From assembly GCA_039815685.1 (NCBI GenBank), contig JBCBYV010000005.1, forward strand, positions 124,001 to 188,000: DNA of 64,000 nucleotides, written 5' to 3'. Both the position numbers and the translations under genes were made by a program. Source of the stretch: Thermohalobaculum sp039815685. GTDB taxonomy: Bacteria > Pseudomonadota > Alphaproteobacteria > Rhodobacterales > Rhodobacteraceae. Below are positions 55,414 through 63,551 of this stretch, piece by piece. The notes below the pieces were generated by a model. The model was given only the letters and a program-made list of their open reading frames with translations, did not search any database and was not told where the DNA came from. Position 1 is the first letter of the stretch; each line of letters begins with the position of its first letter.

Positions 55414-55797
55414 CGAGGCGCGGAGCGGGCGGCCGCGAGCGGGCGGACCTTTGAGTTGGCGACCGCAAATCCGTTCGCCGGGATCGTTACCCGCGACGCC
55501 GATCCGTCCTGCGACCTCGATCCGCTCCCAAGCGCCCCCGCCCACGATATTGTTGTCTCGTTAGAGTGAACATTATACGAACATTCTGGGTTCGGATGCG
55601 CGATCGCTCCAGTCTCGAACGTTACAGTATCAGCCCGTTCGGCCGGAACTCAGGGAGTTTCGTGGGTCGCGGCGCGATCGTCGTGCGGTTCCGGTGCGCT
55701 CTGCGAACCATCCTTTGTCGCCACATGCGCCTACGTCCTCGCCCTCCGCACCCTGCCGACCTAGATCGCCGCGGGGTGCTGCAGGCGGGAGATCACG
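55414..55797. other. Intergenic region with an SOS-type promoter, no clear gene
   Basis: This 384-base gap separates the HNH and SDR genes. The left part is GC-rich and featureless; the right part follows a LexA-boxed promoter. A frame open from 55566 runs into the SDR gene out of phase and has no good ribosome site, so I do not call it. Confidence 0.55.
55550..55582 (+). promoter_or_regulatory. LexA-controlled promoter
   Basis: TTGTTG at 55550-55555, 17 bases, then TTATAC at 55573-55578. A perfect LexA box GAAC-ATTATAC-GAAC (55568-55582) covers the -10 element, the ideal place for repression. Transcription would start near 55585, about 210 bases before the SDR gene. Confidence 0.68.
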
Positions 55798-56673
55798 ATG
55801 GCAGAGAAAAGCGTCCTCATCACGGGTTGTTCCACGGGGATCGGCCATCACGCGGCGCATGCGCTGAAGGCGCGCGGCTGGCGCGTCTTCGCCACGTGCC
55901 GAAGGGAGAGCGACTGTGCGCGCCTGCGGGAGGAGGGGCTCGAGAGCTTCGCGCTCGACGTGACCCTGACCCCCAGCATCGAGGCAGGGGTGGCACGGGT
56001 GCTGGAGGAGACCGGCGGCCGTCTCGACGCGCTCTTCAACAACGCAGCCCACATGATGCCGGGGGCCATCGAGGATCTGCCGACGCAGGGGCTCCGCGAG
56101 ATCTTCGAGGCGAACTTCTTCGGCTGGCACACGCTCACGCAGGCCGTCCTGCCGACCATGCGCGCGCAGGGGCACGGGCGCATCCTGCAGAACTCGAGCA
56201 TCCTTGGCTTCGCCGCCCTGCCGATGCGCGGTGCCTATAACAGCACCAAGTTCGCGCTCGAGGGCTACTCGGACACCCTTCGGCTCGAACTCGCGCCCGC
56301 AGGCATTCATGTCATGTTGCTCGAGCCCGGACCGATTGGCACGGCGATCCGGCAGAACGCTCAGGGCCACTATGCCCGATGGACGCGGAAGGACGGCGCC
56401 TGGGCGCGGTTCTATCGCGAGGAGCTCGAGCCCCGTCTCTACGACACCAGCGACAAGAAGGATTTCGGGGAGCTGACCTGCGAGGCGACGACCAAGAAGG
56501 TCATCCACGCGCTGGAGGCGCCGACACCGCGGCTCCACTACCCCGTCACCTTCCCGACCTGGGCCATGGTCTTCGCCCGGCGCCTGTTCCCTGCGCGCTT
56601 CAACGACAAGGTGATCCTGGCAGCCGAGCTTCGGAAACCGAGCACGCCGCGCGCCGAGGGACGGGCGACATAG
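55798..56673 (+). CDS. Short-chain dehydrogenase/reductase
   Basis: A 291-residue classical SDR: nucleotide site TGCSTGIGHHAA (Gly-rich loop about 10-16), NNAAHMMPGAIED, the catalytic serine in NSSILGFAALPMRGAYNSTK with Tyr and Lys in YNSTK. The Cys-Arg-Arg after the second strand (FATCRRE) hints at NADP preference. GGCGGGAGATCACG precedes the ATG. Substrate unknown. Upstream is a LexA-boxed promoter, which would be an unusual control for an SDR. Confidence 0.9.
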   Translation: MAEKSVLITGCSTGIGHHAAHALKARGWRVFATCRRESDCARLREEGLESFALDVTLTPSIEAGVARVLEETGGRLDALFNNAAHMMPGAIEDLPTQGLREIFEANFFGWHTLTQAVLPTMRAQGHGRILQNSSILGFAALPMRGAYNSTKFALEGYSDTLRLELAPAGIHVMLLEPGPIGTAIRQNAQGHYARWTRKDGAWARFYREELEPRLYDTSDKKDFGELTCEATTKKVIHALEAPTPRLHYPVTFPTWAMVFARRLFPARFNDKVILAAELRKPSTPRAEGRAT

Positions 56674-56727
56674 CGCCGCGGCGGGTGCCGCCTTTCGCCA
56701 TTCTGTGACCTCGCGCGTCGGGGCGCT

Positions 56728-56940
56728 ATGTCGCGCACGATGACACAGACACTCACCGTTCTGGGCGTCGGGGCCTGCATTGCCGTCCTCATCGTCCTCG
56801 CCATCGGCGTCGGCGGCTTCGGCTCGGGCAAGGCGAGCCCGAGCTTCAGCCAGAAGATGATGCGCCTGCGCGTCGCCGCCCAAGCCGTCGCCGTCGTGCT
56901 GCTGGTCGCGCTCGCGCTTGTCAGCCAGAGCGGGGAATGA
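56728..56940 (+). CDS. Twin-transmembrane HIG1-domain protein
   Basis: A 70-residue protein with two helices (about 10-30 and 48-65) joined by the HIG1 loop with FGSGKASPSFSQKMMRLRVA. HIG1 proteins associate with cytochrome c oxidase in mitochondria. In Rhodobacterales this gene commonly precedes the cobalamin adenosyltransferase and etfBA, as here. Confidence 0.88.
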   Translation: MSRTMTQTLTVLGVGACIAVLIVLAIGVGGFGSGKASPSFSQKMMRLRVAAQAVAVVLLVALALVSQSGE

Positions 56941-56973
56941 CAGACCGACGGGCCTGAAGCGGGAGGAGCCGGC

Positions 56974-57546
56974 ATGGTCGTTCTGAACAAGATCTACACG
57001 CGCACGGGCGATAAGGGGGAGACGGCGCTGGGCGACGGCAGCCGGGTTGCGAAGAACAGCGCCCGCGTCAGCGCCTATGGCACGGTCGATGAACTGAATG
57101 CGACGCTCGGCATGGCGCGGCTCCATGCCGAGGGGCTGCTGGCCGAACAGATCGCGCGGATACAGAACGATCTCTTCGATCTCGGCGCCGATCTCTGCAC
57201 GCCCGATATGGAGCGGGACGGGGAGCGGGAGTATCCGCCGCTGCGCATGGCCGCCTCGCAGGTCGACCGGCTGGAGGCTGAGATCGATGCGATGAACGCG
57301 CGGCTGACGCCGCTCCGCTCCTTCATCCTCCCCGGCGGCTCGGCGCTCGCGGCGCATCTCCATCTCTGCCGCACGGTCTGCCGGCGCGCGGAGCGCATGA
57401 CCATCGCGCTCACGGCGAGCGAAGGGGTGAACGAAGCGGCGCTCAAATATCTCAACCGCCTCTCCGACTGGTTCTTCGTCGCCGGCCGCATCGCCAACGA
57501 CGACGGCAAGGCCGACATTCTATGGGTCCCCGGCAAGAACCGCTGA
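56974..57546 (+). CDS. Cob(I)alamin adenosyltransferase, PduO type
   Basis: A 190-residue enzyme that makes adenosylcobalamin from ATP and cob(I)alamin. KIYTRTGDKGETALGDGSRV near the start is the ATP-binding signature, VDELNATLGMAR and the C-terminal RRAERMTIAL with YLNRLSDWFFVAGR complete the family. CGGGAGGAGCCGGC precedes the ATG. Its product would serve methylmalonyl-CoA mutase, which connects to prpE. Followed with a 25-base overlap by a hypothetical gene. Confidence 0.94.
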   Translation: MVVLNKIYTRTGDKGETALGDGSRVAKNSARVSAYGTVDELNATLGMARLHAEGLLAEQIARIQNDLFDLGADLCTPDMERDGEREYPPLRMAASQVDRLEAEIDAMNARLTPLRSFILPGGSALAAHLHLCRTVCRRAERMTIALTASEGVNEAALKYLNRLSDWFFVAGRIANDDGKADILWVPGKNR

Positions 57547-57941
57547 GCGACGCGCTTACCGACGCGCTGGCGGAGGTTTGGTCCTCCGTCGTCCATCTAC
57601 GCCAGCCCAAGGATCTCGAGGGCTGGCACGTCGTGGCGCGCGAGGCAAAGGAACGGATCCTCTCCCGCCGGAGGCAGGATCTGACGCCTCAGGATCTCCA
57701 CGACTACGTGGAGGACGGGCCCAACGAGCTGCCGCTTCCCGAGGCGCAGTGGTTCTTGCCGGCGCTCTGCGAGCATATCGCGCGCGGGGAGCATTGCCGT
57801 GGTGCTCTCGGCTGGTCGTTCGCGCTCTCGCTCCTGCCGCGCAGCGGGTTTCCGGAGCGTTGGCCCGACCGGCCGGTGGCGGCAGTCAGGGCGTTCGTAG
57901 CAGCGCTTGTCACCGACTACCTCGAACATCCCGATGCCTGA
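57522..57941 (+). CDS. Hypothetical protein, N-terminal half of a TGA-interrupted frame
   Basis: A 139-residue ORF overlapping the adenosyltransferase by 25 bases. It has a patch LSRRRQDLTPQDLHDYVEDG and a hydrophobic C-terminal stretch (GALGWSFALSLLPRSGF, VRAFVAALVTDYLEHPDA). It ends in TGA at 57939, after which exactly the same frame stays open for 495 bases. No family recognised. The start is uncertain because the ATG lies within the upstream gene. Confidence 0.6.
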   Translation: MGPRQEPLSDALTDALAEVWSSVVHLRQPKDLEGWHVVAREAKERILSRRRQDLTPQDLHDYVEDGPNELPLPEAQWFLPALCEHIARGEHCRGALGWSFALSLLPRSGFPERWPDRPVAAVRAFVAALVTDYLEHPDA

Positions 57942-57962
57942 AGCGCTGCCTTTGCGGACGAT

Positions 57963-58436
57963 TTGCGCGGGCCGGGCCTGCCGGTGTTCCTCTCCATGGC
58001 GGATGAGGGCTGTGTCGGTGTCGAGGCGGTGTTCGCCGGCGCGGAGGCTGCGCCCGAGGCCGCGCGGACGCGGGAGATCGCGCGCTGGACAGTCGGGAAC
58101 TACGCCGCGCCCTATGCCGCGCAGGGCCAACCGGGGTTCGAGGCGGTCGCGGAGTATCTCGCGGCCGATACTTTCGTCTCGCCAAAGGCTATGGATGTCA
58201 CGAAGTGTTGGCTGGTTCTTCAGGAACCTTGGGTGATGATCCCGCGCGCCCTCGAACGGGAGACGGAGCCGGAATGGCAGGATGTGTTGGACGAGGCGGC
58301 GACGCTTTGGGCGGCGGCGGCGCGGGATGGGCGCGAAGGACGCGCGGTCTCGCCCTGGCGCTCGCGGTCGCGCTATCTGCGCCGGTATCGGCAGAAGCGG
58401 CGCCAGCGGTCTGGCCGGGGCCCGACGACGGGCTGA
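57963..58436 (+). CDS. Hypothetical protein, C-terminal half of the same frame
   Basis: Continues in the same frame after the TGA (57939-57941); the first possible starts are TTG 57963 and ATG 57996, neither with a clear site. Codon use in the first 300 bases looks like real coding DNA. Segments include FLSMADEGCVGVEAVFAG, WTVGNYAAPYAAQGQPG and KCWLVLQEPWVMIPRALE. The last 160 bases overlap the transglycosylase gene in another frame and become Arg-rich, so the true end may be decayed. It could be half of one broken or recoded gene. Function unknown. Confidence 0.45.
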   Translation: MRGPGLPVFLSMADEGCVGVEAVFAGAEAAPEAARTREIARWTVGNYAAPYAAQGQPGFEAVAEYLAADTFVSPKAMDVTKCWLVLQEPWVMIPRALERETEPEWQDVLDEAATLWAAAARDGREGRAVSPWRSRSRYLRRYRQKRRQRSGRGPTTG

Positions 58437-59269
58437 GGGCGGTGCCGGCAGGCGCGCTTGCCCCGGAGCGGGCACCGGCGGCGGCGAAGCGGCGGGAGCG
58501 GGATGTGGCGGCGCTGGCCAAGGGCGCGCGGATCTGCGGGCTCATCAAGACTGCCGCGAGCGAGCACGGTCTGCCGCCACCCTTCTTCGCGCGGCTGATC
58601 TGGAAGGAAAGCCGGTTCGATGCGAAGGCGCTGAGCCCAAAGGGGGCGCAGGGGATCGCGCAGTTCATGCCGGCGACCGCGAAGCTCGTGGGGCTCGCCG
58701 ATCCGTGGGACCCGGCGCAGGCCATCCCGGCCTCGGCCTCGCATCTTCGCGATCTGCGCAATGCGCTCGGCAACTGGGGGCTGGCGGCGGCCGCCTATAA
58801 TGCGGGCGAGGGGCGGGTGGACCGGTGGCTGCGGGGCCGCTCGGGGCTGCCCGGCGAGACGCGGGACTATGTCTATTCCATCACCGGGGAGCCGGCGGAG
58901 TTCTTCCGCAAGCGCGCGGCCCGGATGCCGGATCGCCCGCTCGCAAAGAACACGAGCTTCGATGCCGCCTGTGCAGCACTGCCGATCATCCGCACGCGCT
59001 CGGTCTTCGGCACGCCGCGCCTGCCCTGGGGCGCGCAGGTCGCGGGCAACATCAATCGCAGCCGGGCGGTCGCGCAGATGAGCCGGATCAAGCGCCGCTA
59101 TGCGCGCGCCATCGGCGGCGCGACGATGCAGCTTGTGCCGAAGCGGGGGCCGCGGGGCACGCGCCCGCTCTGGTCCGGTCAGGCGGGCGCGAAGTCGCGG
59201 CGCGAGGCATCGCGCATCTGCCGCCGCATCAAGACCGCGGGCGGAAGCTGCGTCGTGAGGAAGAACTGA
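58274..59269 (+). CDS. Lytic transglycosylase (SLT domain)
   Basis: A 331-residue exported protein. A basic start with TRGLALALAVALSAPVSAEA (signal peptide) is followed by a soluble lysozyme-like SLT domain (about 85-215): the catalytic glutamate in FFARLIWKESRFD, then SPKGAQGIAQFMPATA and the AYNAGEGRVDRWL signature. A basic C-terminal region follows. It cleaves peptidoglycan to anhydro-muropeptides. ATG 58274 follows GGAG; a TTG at 58307 is an alternative. Overlaps the preceding hypothetical frame by about 160 bases. Confidence 0.9.
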   Translation: MAGCVGRGGDALGGGGAGWARRTRGLALALAVALSAPVSAEAAPAVWPGPDDGLRAVPAGALAPERAPAAAKRRERDVAALAKGARICGLIKTAASEHGLPPPFFARLIWKESRFDAKALSPKGAQGIAQFMPATAKLVGLADPWDPAQAIPASASHLRDLRNALGNWGLAAAAYNAGEGRVDRWLRGRSGLPGETRDYVYSITGEPAEFFRKRAARMPDRPLAKNTSFDAACAALPIIRTRSVFGTPRLPWGAQVAGNINRSRAVAQMSRIKRRYARAIGGATMQLVPKRGPRGTRPLWSGQAGAKSRREASRICRRIKTAGGSCVVRKN

Positions 59270-59312
59270 ACGCGACCTTCGCGTTCACCGAACCCTGATC
59301 GTTCAGGCGAAA

Positions 59313-59507
59313 TCACTCCGTCGCGGGCACGAGATCGAGGACGCGCTTAGGCTCACCACCAACGGTGAGCTGCAGCTCGGGCGAGGTCTCCTCACCGCTG
59401 CTGAGCAAGATGGTTCCGATGCCGACGACGAGAATGCAGATGCCGACGCCGAGCGCTGCCCAATCCCGGGTGCGGTGGCCAAACCGTACGCGCGGAAACT
59501 CCGCCAT
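59313..59507 (-). CDS. Small single-helix membrane protein
   Basis: A 64-residue protein: polar basic N-terminus, one helix (WAALGVGICILVVGIGTILL, about 17-36), then a soluble tail. GGAGGT is 7 bases before the ATG. No family recognised; same strand as the pilin-like gene upstream. Confidence 0.68.
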   Translation of the reverse strand: MAEFPRVRFGHRTRDWAALGVGICILVVGIGTILLSSGEETSPELQLTVGGEPKRVLDLVPATE

Positions 59508-59595
59508 GACACTACCTCCGATAGATCGCCTCAGAAGCCATCAATCAGGGGTAGAGTCAATGTCGGAGTGCGCGGCAGCATAGGGCTGACGGAGC

Positions 59596-59645
59596 GCCCG
59601 CAGCCTTCTAGTCCGCAGGTTTCTAGTCCGCAGCCTTCTAGTCCG
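59596..59645 (-). repeat. 15-bp tandem repeat carrying three stop codons
   Basis: Three and a half copies of GTCCGCAGCCTTCTA-type units cover the end of the pilin-like gene. On the minus strand the sequence GCG GAC TAG occurs three times in frame, 15 bases apart; the first TAG is the real stop. Confidence 0.75.
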
Positions 59646-59823
59646 CGGGGGCAAGACCCTCGAAGAGAGCGCCCAGCCCCTCGCCCTGGATTATGTCGAT
59701 GATGACGCCGCCTTCCTCGCTGGCCAGATCGACGACGCCAAGCGCCACCACGATCAGGGCCGCGCCAAGGGCCACCTGATCTATCGTGATCGCACCGTCG
59801 GTCGATCCAAGGAATGCGCGCAT
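59638..59823 (-). CDS. Small Flp-pilin-like membrane protein
   Basis: A 61-residue protein. The N-terminal DGAITIDQVALGAALIVVAL recalls the Flp/TadE-like DxGAxTxxxxxLxAALV start, with a single helix at about 14-32 and an acidic C-terminus. GGAGGACAGCC precedes the ATG. No tad genes nearby. The stop lies in a tandem repeat. Confidence 0.68.
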   Translation of the reverse strand: MRAFLGSTDGAITIDQVALGAALIVVALGVVDLASEEGGVIIDIIQGEGLGALFEGLAPAD

Positions 59824-60050
59824 GGCTGTCCTCCGTTGCGCTGCAAGAATCAGTCCCTGCTCCCCGGCGTCAAGGTAACAGTTTCGGCATCCGTTGCGCA
59901 GCGCCCGATTTCAAGGAAAGCGTGATCGCGACGACGCTCGGTCGCATGCGGGCCCGTCTTGTGCTGACGCGCGCGATATGGGAGCAGCATCCGGCCAATG
60001 GTAGCCGGGGAAATGCCGCGGTCGAAAACGGCCGCCGAAAGGAGAACGCG

Positions 60051-60812
60051 ATGAAGGTGCTGGTGCCCGTCAAACGCGTGATCGACTATAACGTGAAGGT
60101 CCGCGTCAAGTCGGACAACACCGGCGTCGATCTCGCCAACGTGAAGATGTCGATGAACCCGTTCGACGAGATTGCGGTCGAGGCCGCGATCCGCCTCAAG
60201 GAAGCGGGCAAGGCGAGCGAGATCGTCGCGGTCTCGATCGGCGTTGCGAAGGCGCAGGAGACGCTGCGCACCGCGCTGGCCATGGGTGCGGACCGGGCGA
60301 TCCTGATCGAGGCTGCGGACAATGCCGAGACGGATATCGAGCCGTTGGCGGTCGCCAAGCTCCTGAAGGGCGTGATCGAGGCGGAAGAGCCGGGTCTCGT
60401 GATCGCGGGCAAGCAGGCGATCGACAACGATCTCAACGCGACGGGCCAGATGCTCTCGGCGCTCCTCGGCTGGTCGCAGGCGACCTATGCCTCGGAGATC
60501 GAGGTCGAGGGCGATGGTGCCACCGTGACCCGCGAAGTCGATGGCGGTCTCCAGACCATCAAGGTCAAGATGCCGGCGATCATCACGGTGGATCTGCGCC
60601 TCTGCGAGCCGCGCTATGCGTCGCTGCCGAACATCATGAAGGCGAAGAAGAAGCCGCTCGAGACGAAGAAGCCCGAGGATTACGGCGTGGACGTCGCGCC
60701 GCGGCTATCCGTCGTCTCCGTCGGCGAGCCGCCGGCCCGTAAGGCTGGCGTCAAGGTGGGCTCGGTCGACGAGCTCGTGGAGAAGCTGAAGACGGAAGCG
60801 GGGGTTCTCTGA
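60051..60812 (+). CDS. etfB: Electron transfer flavoprotein beta subunit
   Basis: A 253-residue subunit of the FAD/AMP carrier that takes electrons from acyl-CoA dehydrogenases to ETF-quinone reductase. KVLVPVKRVIDYNVKVRVK, MNPFDEIAVEAAIRLKE, GKQAIDNDLNATGQM and the signature LRLCEPRYASLPNIMKAKKK are visible. GAAAGGAG is 6 bases before the ATG. Its TGA overlaps the etfA ATG by one base. Confidence 0.97.
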   Translation: MKVLVPVKRVIDYNVKVRVKSDNTGVDLANVKMSMNPFDEIAVEAAIRLKEAGKASEIVAVSIGVAKAQETLRTALAMGADRAILIEAADNAETDIEPLAVAKLLKGVIEAEEPGLVIAGKQAIDNDLNATGQMLSALLGWSQATYASEIEVEGDGATVTREVDGGLQTIKVKMPAIITVDLRLCEPRYASLPNIMKAKKKPLETKKPEDYGVDVAPRLSVVSVGEPPARKAGVKVGSVDELVEKLKTEAGVL

Positions 60813-61741
60813 TGTCGGTTCTTCTGATCGCCGAGGTGAGCCGGGGCCAGCTCGCATCCGACTCCACCGCGAAGGCCATCACCGCGGCCAAGGCGCTGGG
60901 CGATGTCACCGTCCTCTGCGCCTCCGAAGGCTCGGACGCGGCGGCAAAGGAATGCGCGGCGTTCGATGGCGTGGCCAAGGTGCTCTCCGCCGATGACGCG
61001 ATGTATGGCAACCAGCTCGCCGAGCCGCTGGCCGACCTGATCGTCGGTCTCGCTGGCGACTACACGCACATCATGGCGCCGGCGACGGTGGCGATGAAGA
61101 ACGTGCTGCCGCGGGTCGCAGCCCTCCTCGACGTGATGGTGATCACGGATGTGCAGGAGATCGTGGACGGGGACACCTATATCCGGCCCATCTACGCCGG
61201 CAACGCGATCCAGACCGTGAAGTCTGGCGACGCGAAGAAGGTCGTCTCGATCCGGACGGCCAGCTTCGATGCGGCAGGCGCGGGCGGCTCGGCACCGGTC
61301 GAGAACGTCTCGGCGGCGTCGAACCCCGGGCTCTCGGAATGGGTCGAGGACAAGGTCGTGGCCTCGGACCGGCCGGAGCTGACCTCCGCCAAGGTGGTGA
61401 TCTCCGGTGGCCGCGGGATCGGCTCGAAGGAGAATTTCGCGCTGATCGAGAAGGTGGCGGACAAGCTGGGGGCGGCCACGGGTGCGTCCCGCGCGGCAGT
61501 GGACTCGGGCTATGCGCCGAACGACTGGCAGGTCGGCCAGACCGGCAAGGTGGTGGCACCGGATCTCTACATCGCCGTCGGCATCTCCGGCGCGATCCAG
61601 CACCTTGCGGGCATGAAGGACTCGAAGGTCATCGTCGCGATCAACAAGGACGACGAGGCCCCGATCTTCCAGGTCGCGGATTACGGCCTCGTGGGCGACC
61701 TCTTCGACATCATGCCGGAACTCGAAGGCAAGCTGAGCTGA
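60812..61741 (+). CDS. etfA: Electron transfer flavoprotein alpha subunit
   Basis: A 309-residue subunit. The C-terminal FAD-binding domain shows VISGGRGIGSKENFALIEKV, GASRAAVDSGYAPNDWQVGQ, GISGAIQHLAGM and the closing FQVADYGLVGDLFDIMPEL. Coupled to etfB through a one-base overlap. A hairpin follows the stop. Confidence 0.97.
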   Translation: MSVLLIAEVSRGQLASDSTAKAITAAKALGDVTVLCASEGSDAAAKECAAFDGVAKVLSADDAMYGNQLAEPLADLIVGLAGDYTHIMAPATVAMKNVLPRVAALLDVMVITDVQEIVDGDTYIRPIYAGNAIQTVKSGDAKKVVSIRTASFDAAGAGGSAPVENVSAASNPGLSEWVEDKVVASDRPELTSAKVVISGGRGIGSKENFALIEKVADKLGAATGASRAAVDSGYAPNDWQVGQTGKVVAPDLYIAVGISGAIQHLAGMKDSKVIVAINKDDEAPIFQVADYGLVGDLFDIMPELEGKLS

Positions 61742-61772
61742 GCCTGGCGTGAAGGCCTGCGAAACTGCTGAG

Positions 61773-61794
61773 GGTCCCGTGGCGACGCGGGACC
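61773..61794. terminator. Hairpin between etfA and the PPC-domain gene
   Basis: GGTCCCG and CGGGACC form a 7-bp stem with an 8-base loop, followed by TTCATT. It stands between two convergent stops and may act on both. Confidence 0.55.
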
Positions 61795-61795
61795 T

Positions 61796-62476
61796 TCATT
61801 CGTAACGAAGCTCGATCTCGTAGCCGCAGCTTGCATTCTCCTCCGCCGCGACCTTCACGCCCACGGCAGCGTTTCCAGCGACAATGACGGCGTTCGATGC
61901 GGCCTCCCCTATCGCCGGGGCGGAGCGCTGGATCTCGAGCCGGCTGCCGTGCTCGTCGAGGAGCGACATGACGCATTGCTGATAGCCGGAGAAGTTTCCC
62001 TCCCCGCTCAGCAGCCGCCAGACATAGCGGAGTTCGCGCGTCCCCTCCCGGATCGGCGCTTCAAAGAGATCGATATCCCCGTGCTCGACGAGGCCGGAAT
62101 AAGCGCTGCCAACCTCGATGATGTTGGCGCCGCGGGGATGATCGTTCGGCTCAACCTCCGCGCCCGCGGCGATGGCAACGGCGCCGGCGACCGAGGCAGC
62201 ACTCGCATCGCCGGATGCCACCGCCCTGCCTGTGCTCGCAGGCGCCGACGGTGCCGCTGCTTTCGGAATGAAGGTCGGCGAGGCGAGGAACCCGCAGCCC
62301 ACGATGAAGACGAGCAGGCCGCCGGAGGATGCGTTGAACTTGAGCCCGAAGAGCTCGATCTTCGTCTCCCCGTCGCTGGGTGGCGGACGGAGCAGCATAT
62401 AGAGGCCAACGAGGGCGAAGACGCCGCCGAAGACCATCAGGATCGTGATCTGCGTCCAGTCGAGCGGCTGGAGCAT
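61796..62476 (-). CDS. Membrane protein with a PPC-like domain
   Basis: A 226-residue protein with two helices (about 9-28, ITILMVFGGVFALVGLYML, and 53-70, GLLVFIVGCGFLASPTF) and an exported C-terminal domain. That domain starts VEPNDHPRGANIIEVGSAYS and GLVEHGDIDLFEAPI, the bacterial pre-peptidase C-terminal (PPC) pattern of EPND and D-x-D-x-F. AGGAGG is 6 bases before ATG 62476. No protease is encoded with it. Role unknown. Confidence 0.75.
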   Translation of the reverse strand: MLQPLDWTQITILMVFGGVFALVGLYMLLRPPPSDGETKIELFGLKFNASSGGLLVFIVGCGFLASPTFIPKAAAPSAPASTGRAVASGDASAASVAGAVAIAAGAEVEPNDHPRGANIIEVGSAYSGLVEHGDIDLFEAPIREGTRELRYVWRLLSGEGNFSGYQQCVMSLLDEHGSRLEIQRSAPAIGEAASNAVIVAGNAAVGVKVAAEENASCGYEIELRYE

Positions 62477-62660
62477 CGTGTCCTCCTCGCACAGTTCCCG
62501 GAGCATGCCGTTGCGAAAGGTTGCAGGCAATGCGTGTAAGCCCTGCGAGGACAACGGAGGCGGCACCGTCGCCCTTGCCAAGGCATGCAGGGCGCCGATA
62601 TGGTTATGTTGCGTTGCACAATAACGAAGGGCGCTGAAGCGCTTCTCGGGGGGAAGAGCC

Positions 62661-63536
62661 ATGGAGATCCGCAGGATTGGCGTCATCGGCGCCGGGCAGA
62701 TGGGGACGGGCATCGCGCAGGTGTTCGCTCAGGCCGATTTCGAGGTTCTGCTCAACGATGTGAACCCCGCGGCCATGCAGTCGGCGATCGAACGGATCGA
62801 GCAGGGCTATGGCCGGCTGGTCAAGCGGGGCAAGCTCGACGAGACGACCGCCTCCGCCGCGCTCGGCCGGATCGCGACGACGACGGCGACCGAGGAGATC
62901 GCGCAGACCGACGTGGTGATCGAGGCCGCGACCGAGAACGAGGCGGTCAAGCTCAAGATCTTCGAGGCGCTGCGCCCGCATCTGGCGGCCCACACGATCC
63001 TGACCTCGAACACCTCCTCGATCTCGATCACGCGGCTTGCCTCGGCCACGGACCGCCCGGAGCGGTTCATGGGGTTCCATTTCATGAACCCCGTGCCGGT
63101 GATGCAGCTCGTGGAGCTTGTGCGCGGCATCGCGACGGATGACGAGACCTTCTCCCGCATCCGGGCGCTGGTCGAGGCCATCGGCAAGACGCCAGCGAAT
63201 GCCGAGGACTTCCCGGCCTTCATCGTCAACCGCATCCTGCTGCCGATGATCAACGAGGCGATCTACACGCTCTACGAGGGCGTCGGGACGGTCACCTCGA
63301 TCGACACGGCGATGAAGCTCGGCACGAACCACCCGATGGGCCCGCTGGAACTTGCGGATTTCATCGGGCTCGACACCTGTCTCAGCATTATGAACGTGCT
63401 GCATGACGGGCTGGCGGACACGAAGTACCGGCCCTGCCCGCTTCTGGTGAAGTATGTCGAGGCAGGCTGGCTCGGCCGCAAGACCCAGCGCGGCTTCTAC
63501 GACTACCGGGGCGAGACCCCGGTGCCGACGCGCTGA
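62661..63536 (+). CDS. hbd: 3-hydroxybutyryl-CoA dehydrogenase
   Basis: A 291-residue NAD(P)-dependent enzyme of the short 3-hydroxyacyl-CoA dehydrogenase family: IGVIGAGQMGTGIAQVFAQA (Rossmann loop), TSNTSSISITRLASA, the catalytic histidine in GFHFMNPVPVMQLVE, and GPLELADFIGLDTCL. GGGGGGAAGAGCC precedes the ATG. It works with etfBA in short-chain acyl-CoA oxidation or in butyryl-CoA metabolism related to PHB. Confidence 0.96.
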   Translation: MEIRRIGVIGAGQMGTGIAQVFAQADFEVLLNDVNPAAMQSAIERIEQGYGRLVKRGKLDETTASAALGRIATTTATEEIAQTDVVIEAATENEAVKLKIFEALRPHLAAHTILTSNTSSISITRLASATDRPERFMGFHFMNPVPVMQLVELVRGIATDDETFSRIRALVEAIGKTPANAEDFPAFIVNRILLPMINEAIYTLYEGVGTVTSIDTAMKLGTNHPMGPLELADFIGLDTCLSIMNVLHDGLADTKYRPCPLLVKYVEAGWLGRKTQRGFYDYRGETPVPTR

Positions 63537-63551
63537 TCCCGCCCGGCCGCC

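Noticed and set aside
55566..56240. A 224-codon frame starting in the LexA box at 55566
   Set aside because: It lies out of phase with the SDR gene for most of its length and has no ribosome site. The SDR frame is clearly the coding one.
57963..58436. Selenocysteine recoding at the TGA
   Set aside because: There is no sign of a SECIS-like hairpin directly after the TGA and no selenoprotein family match; a mutation or two separate genes is simpler.
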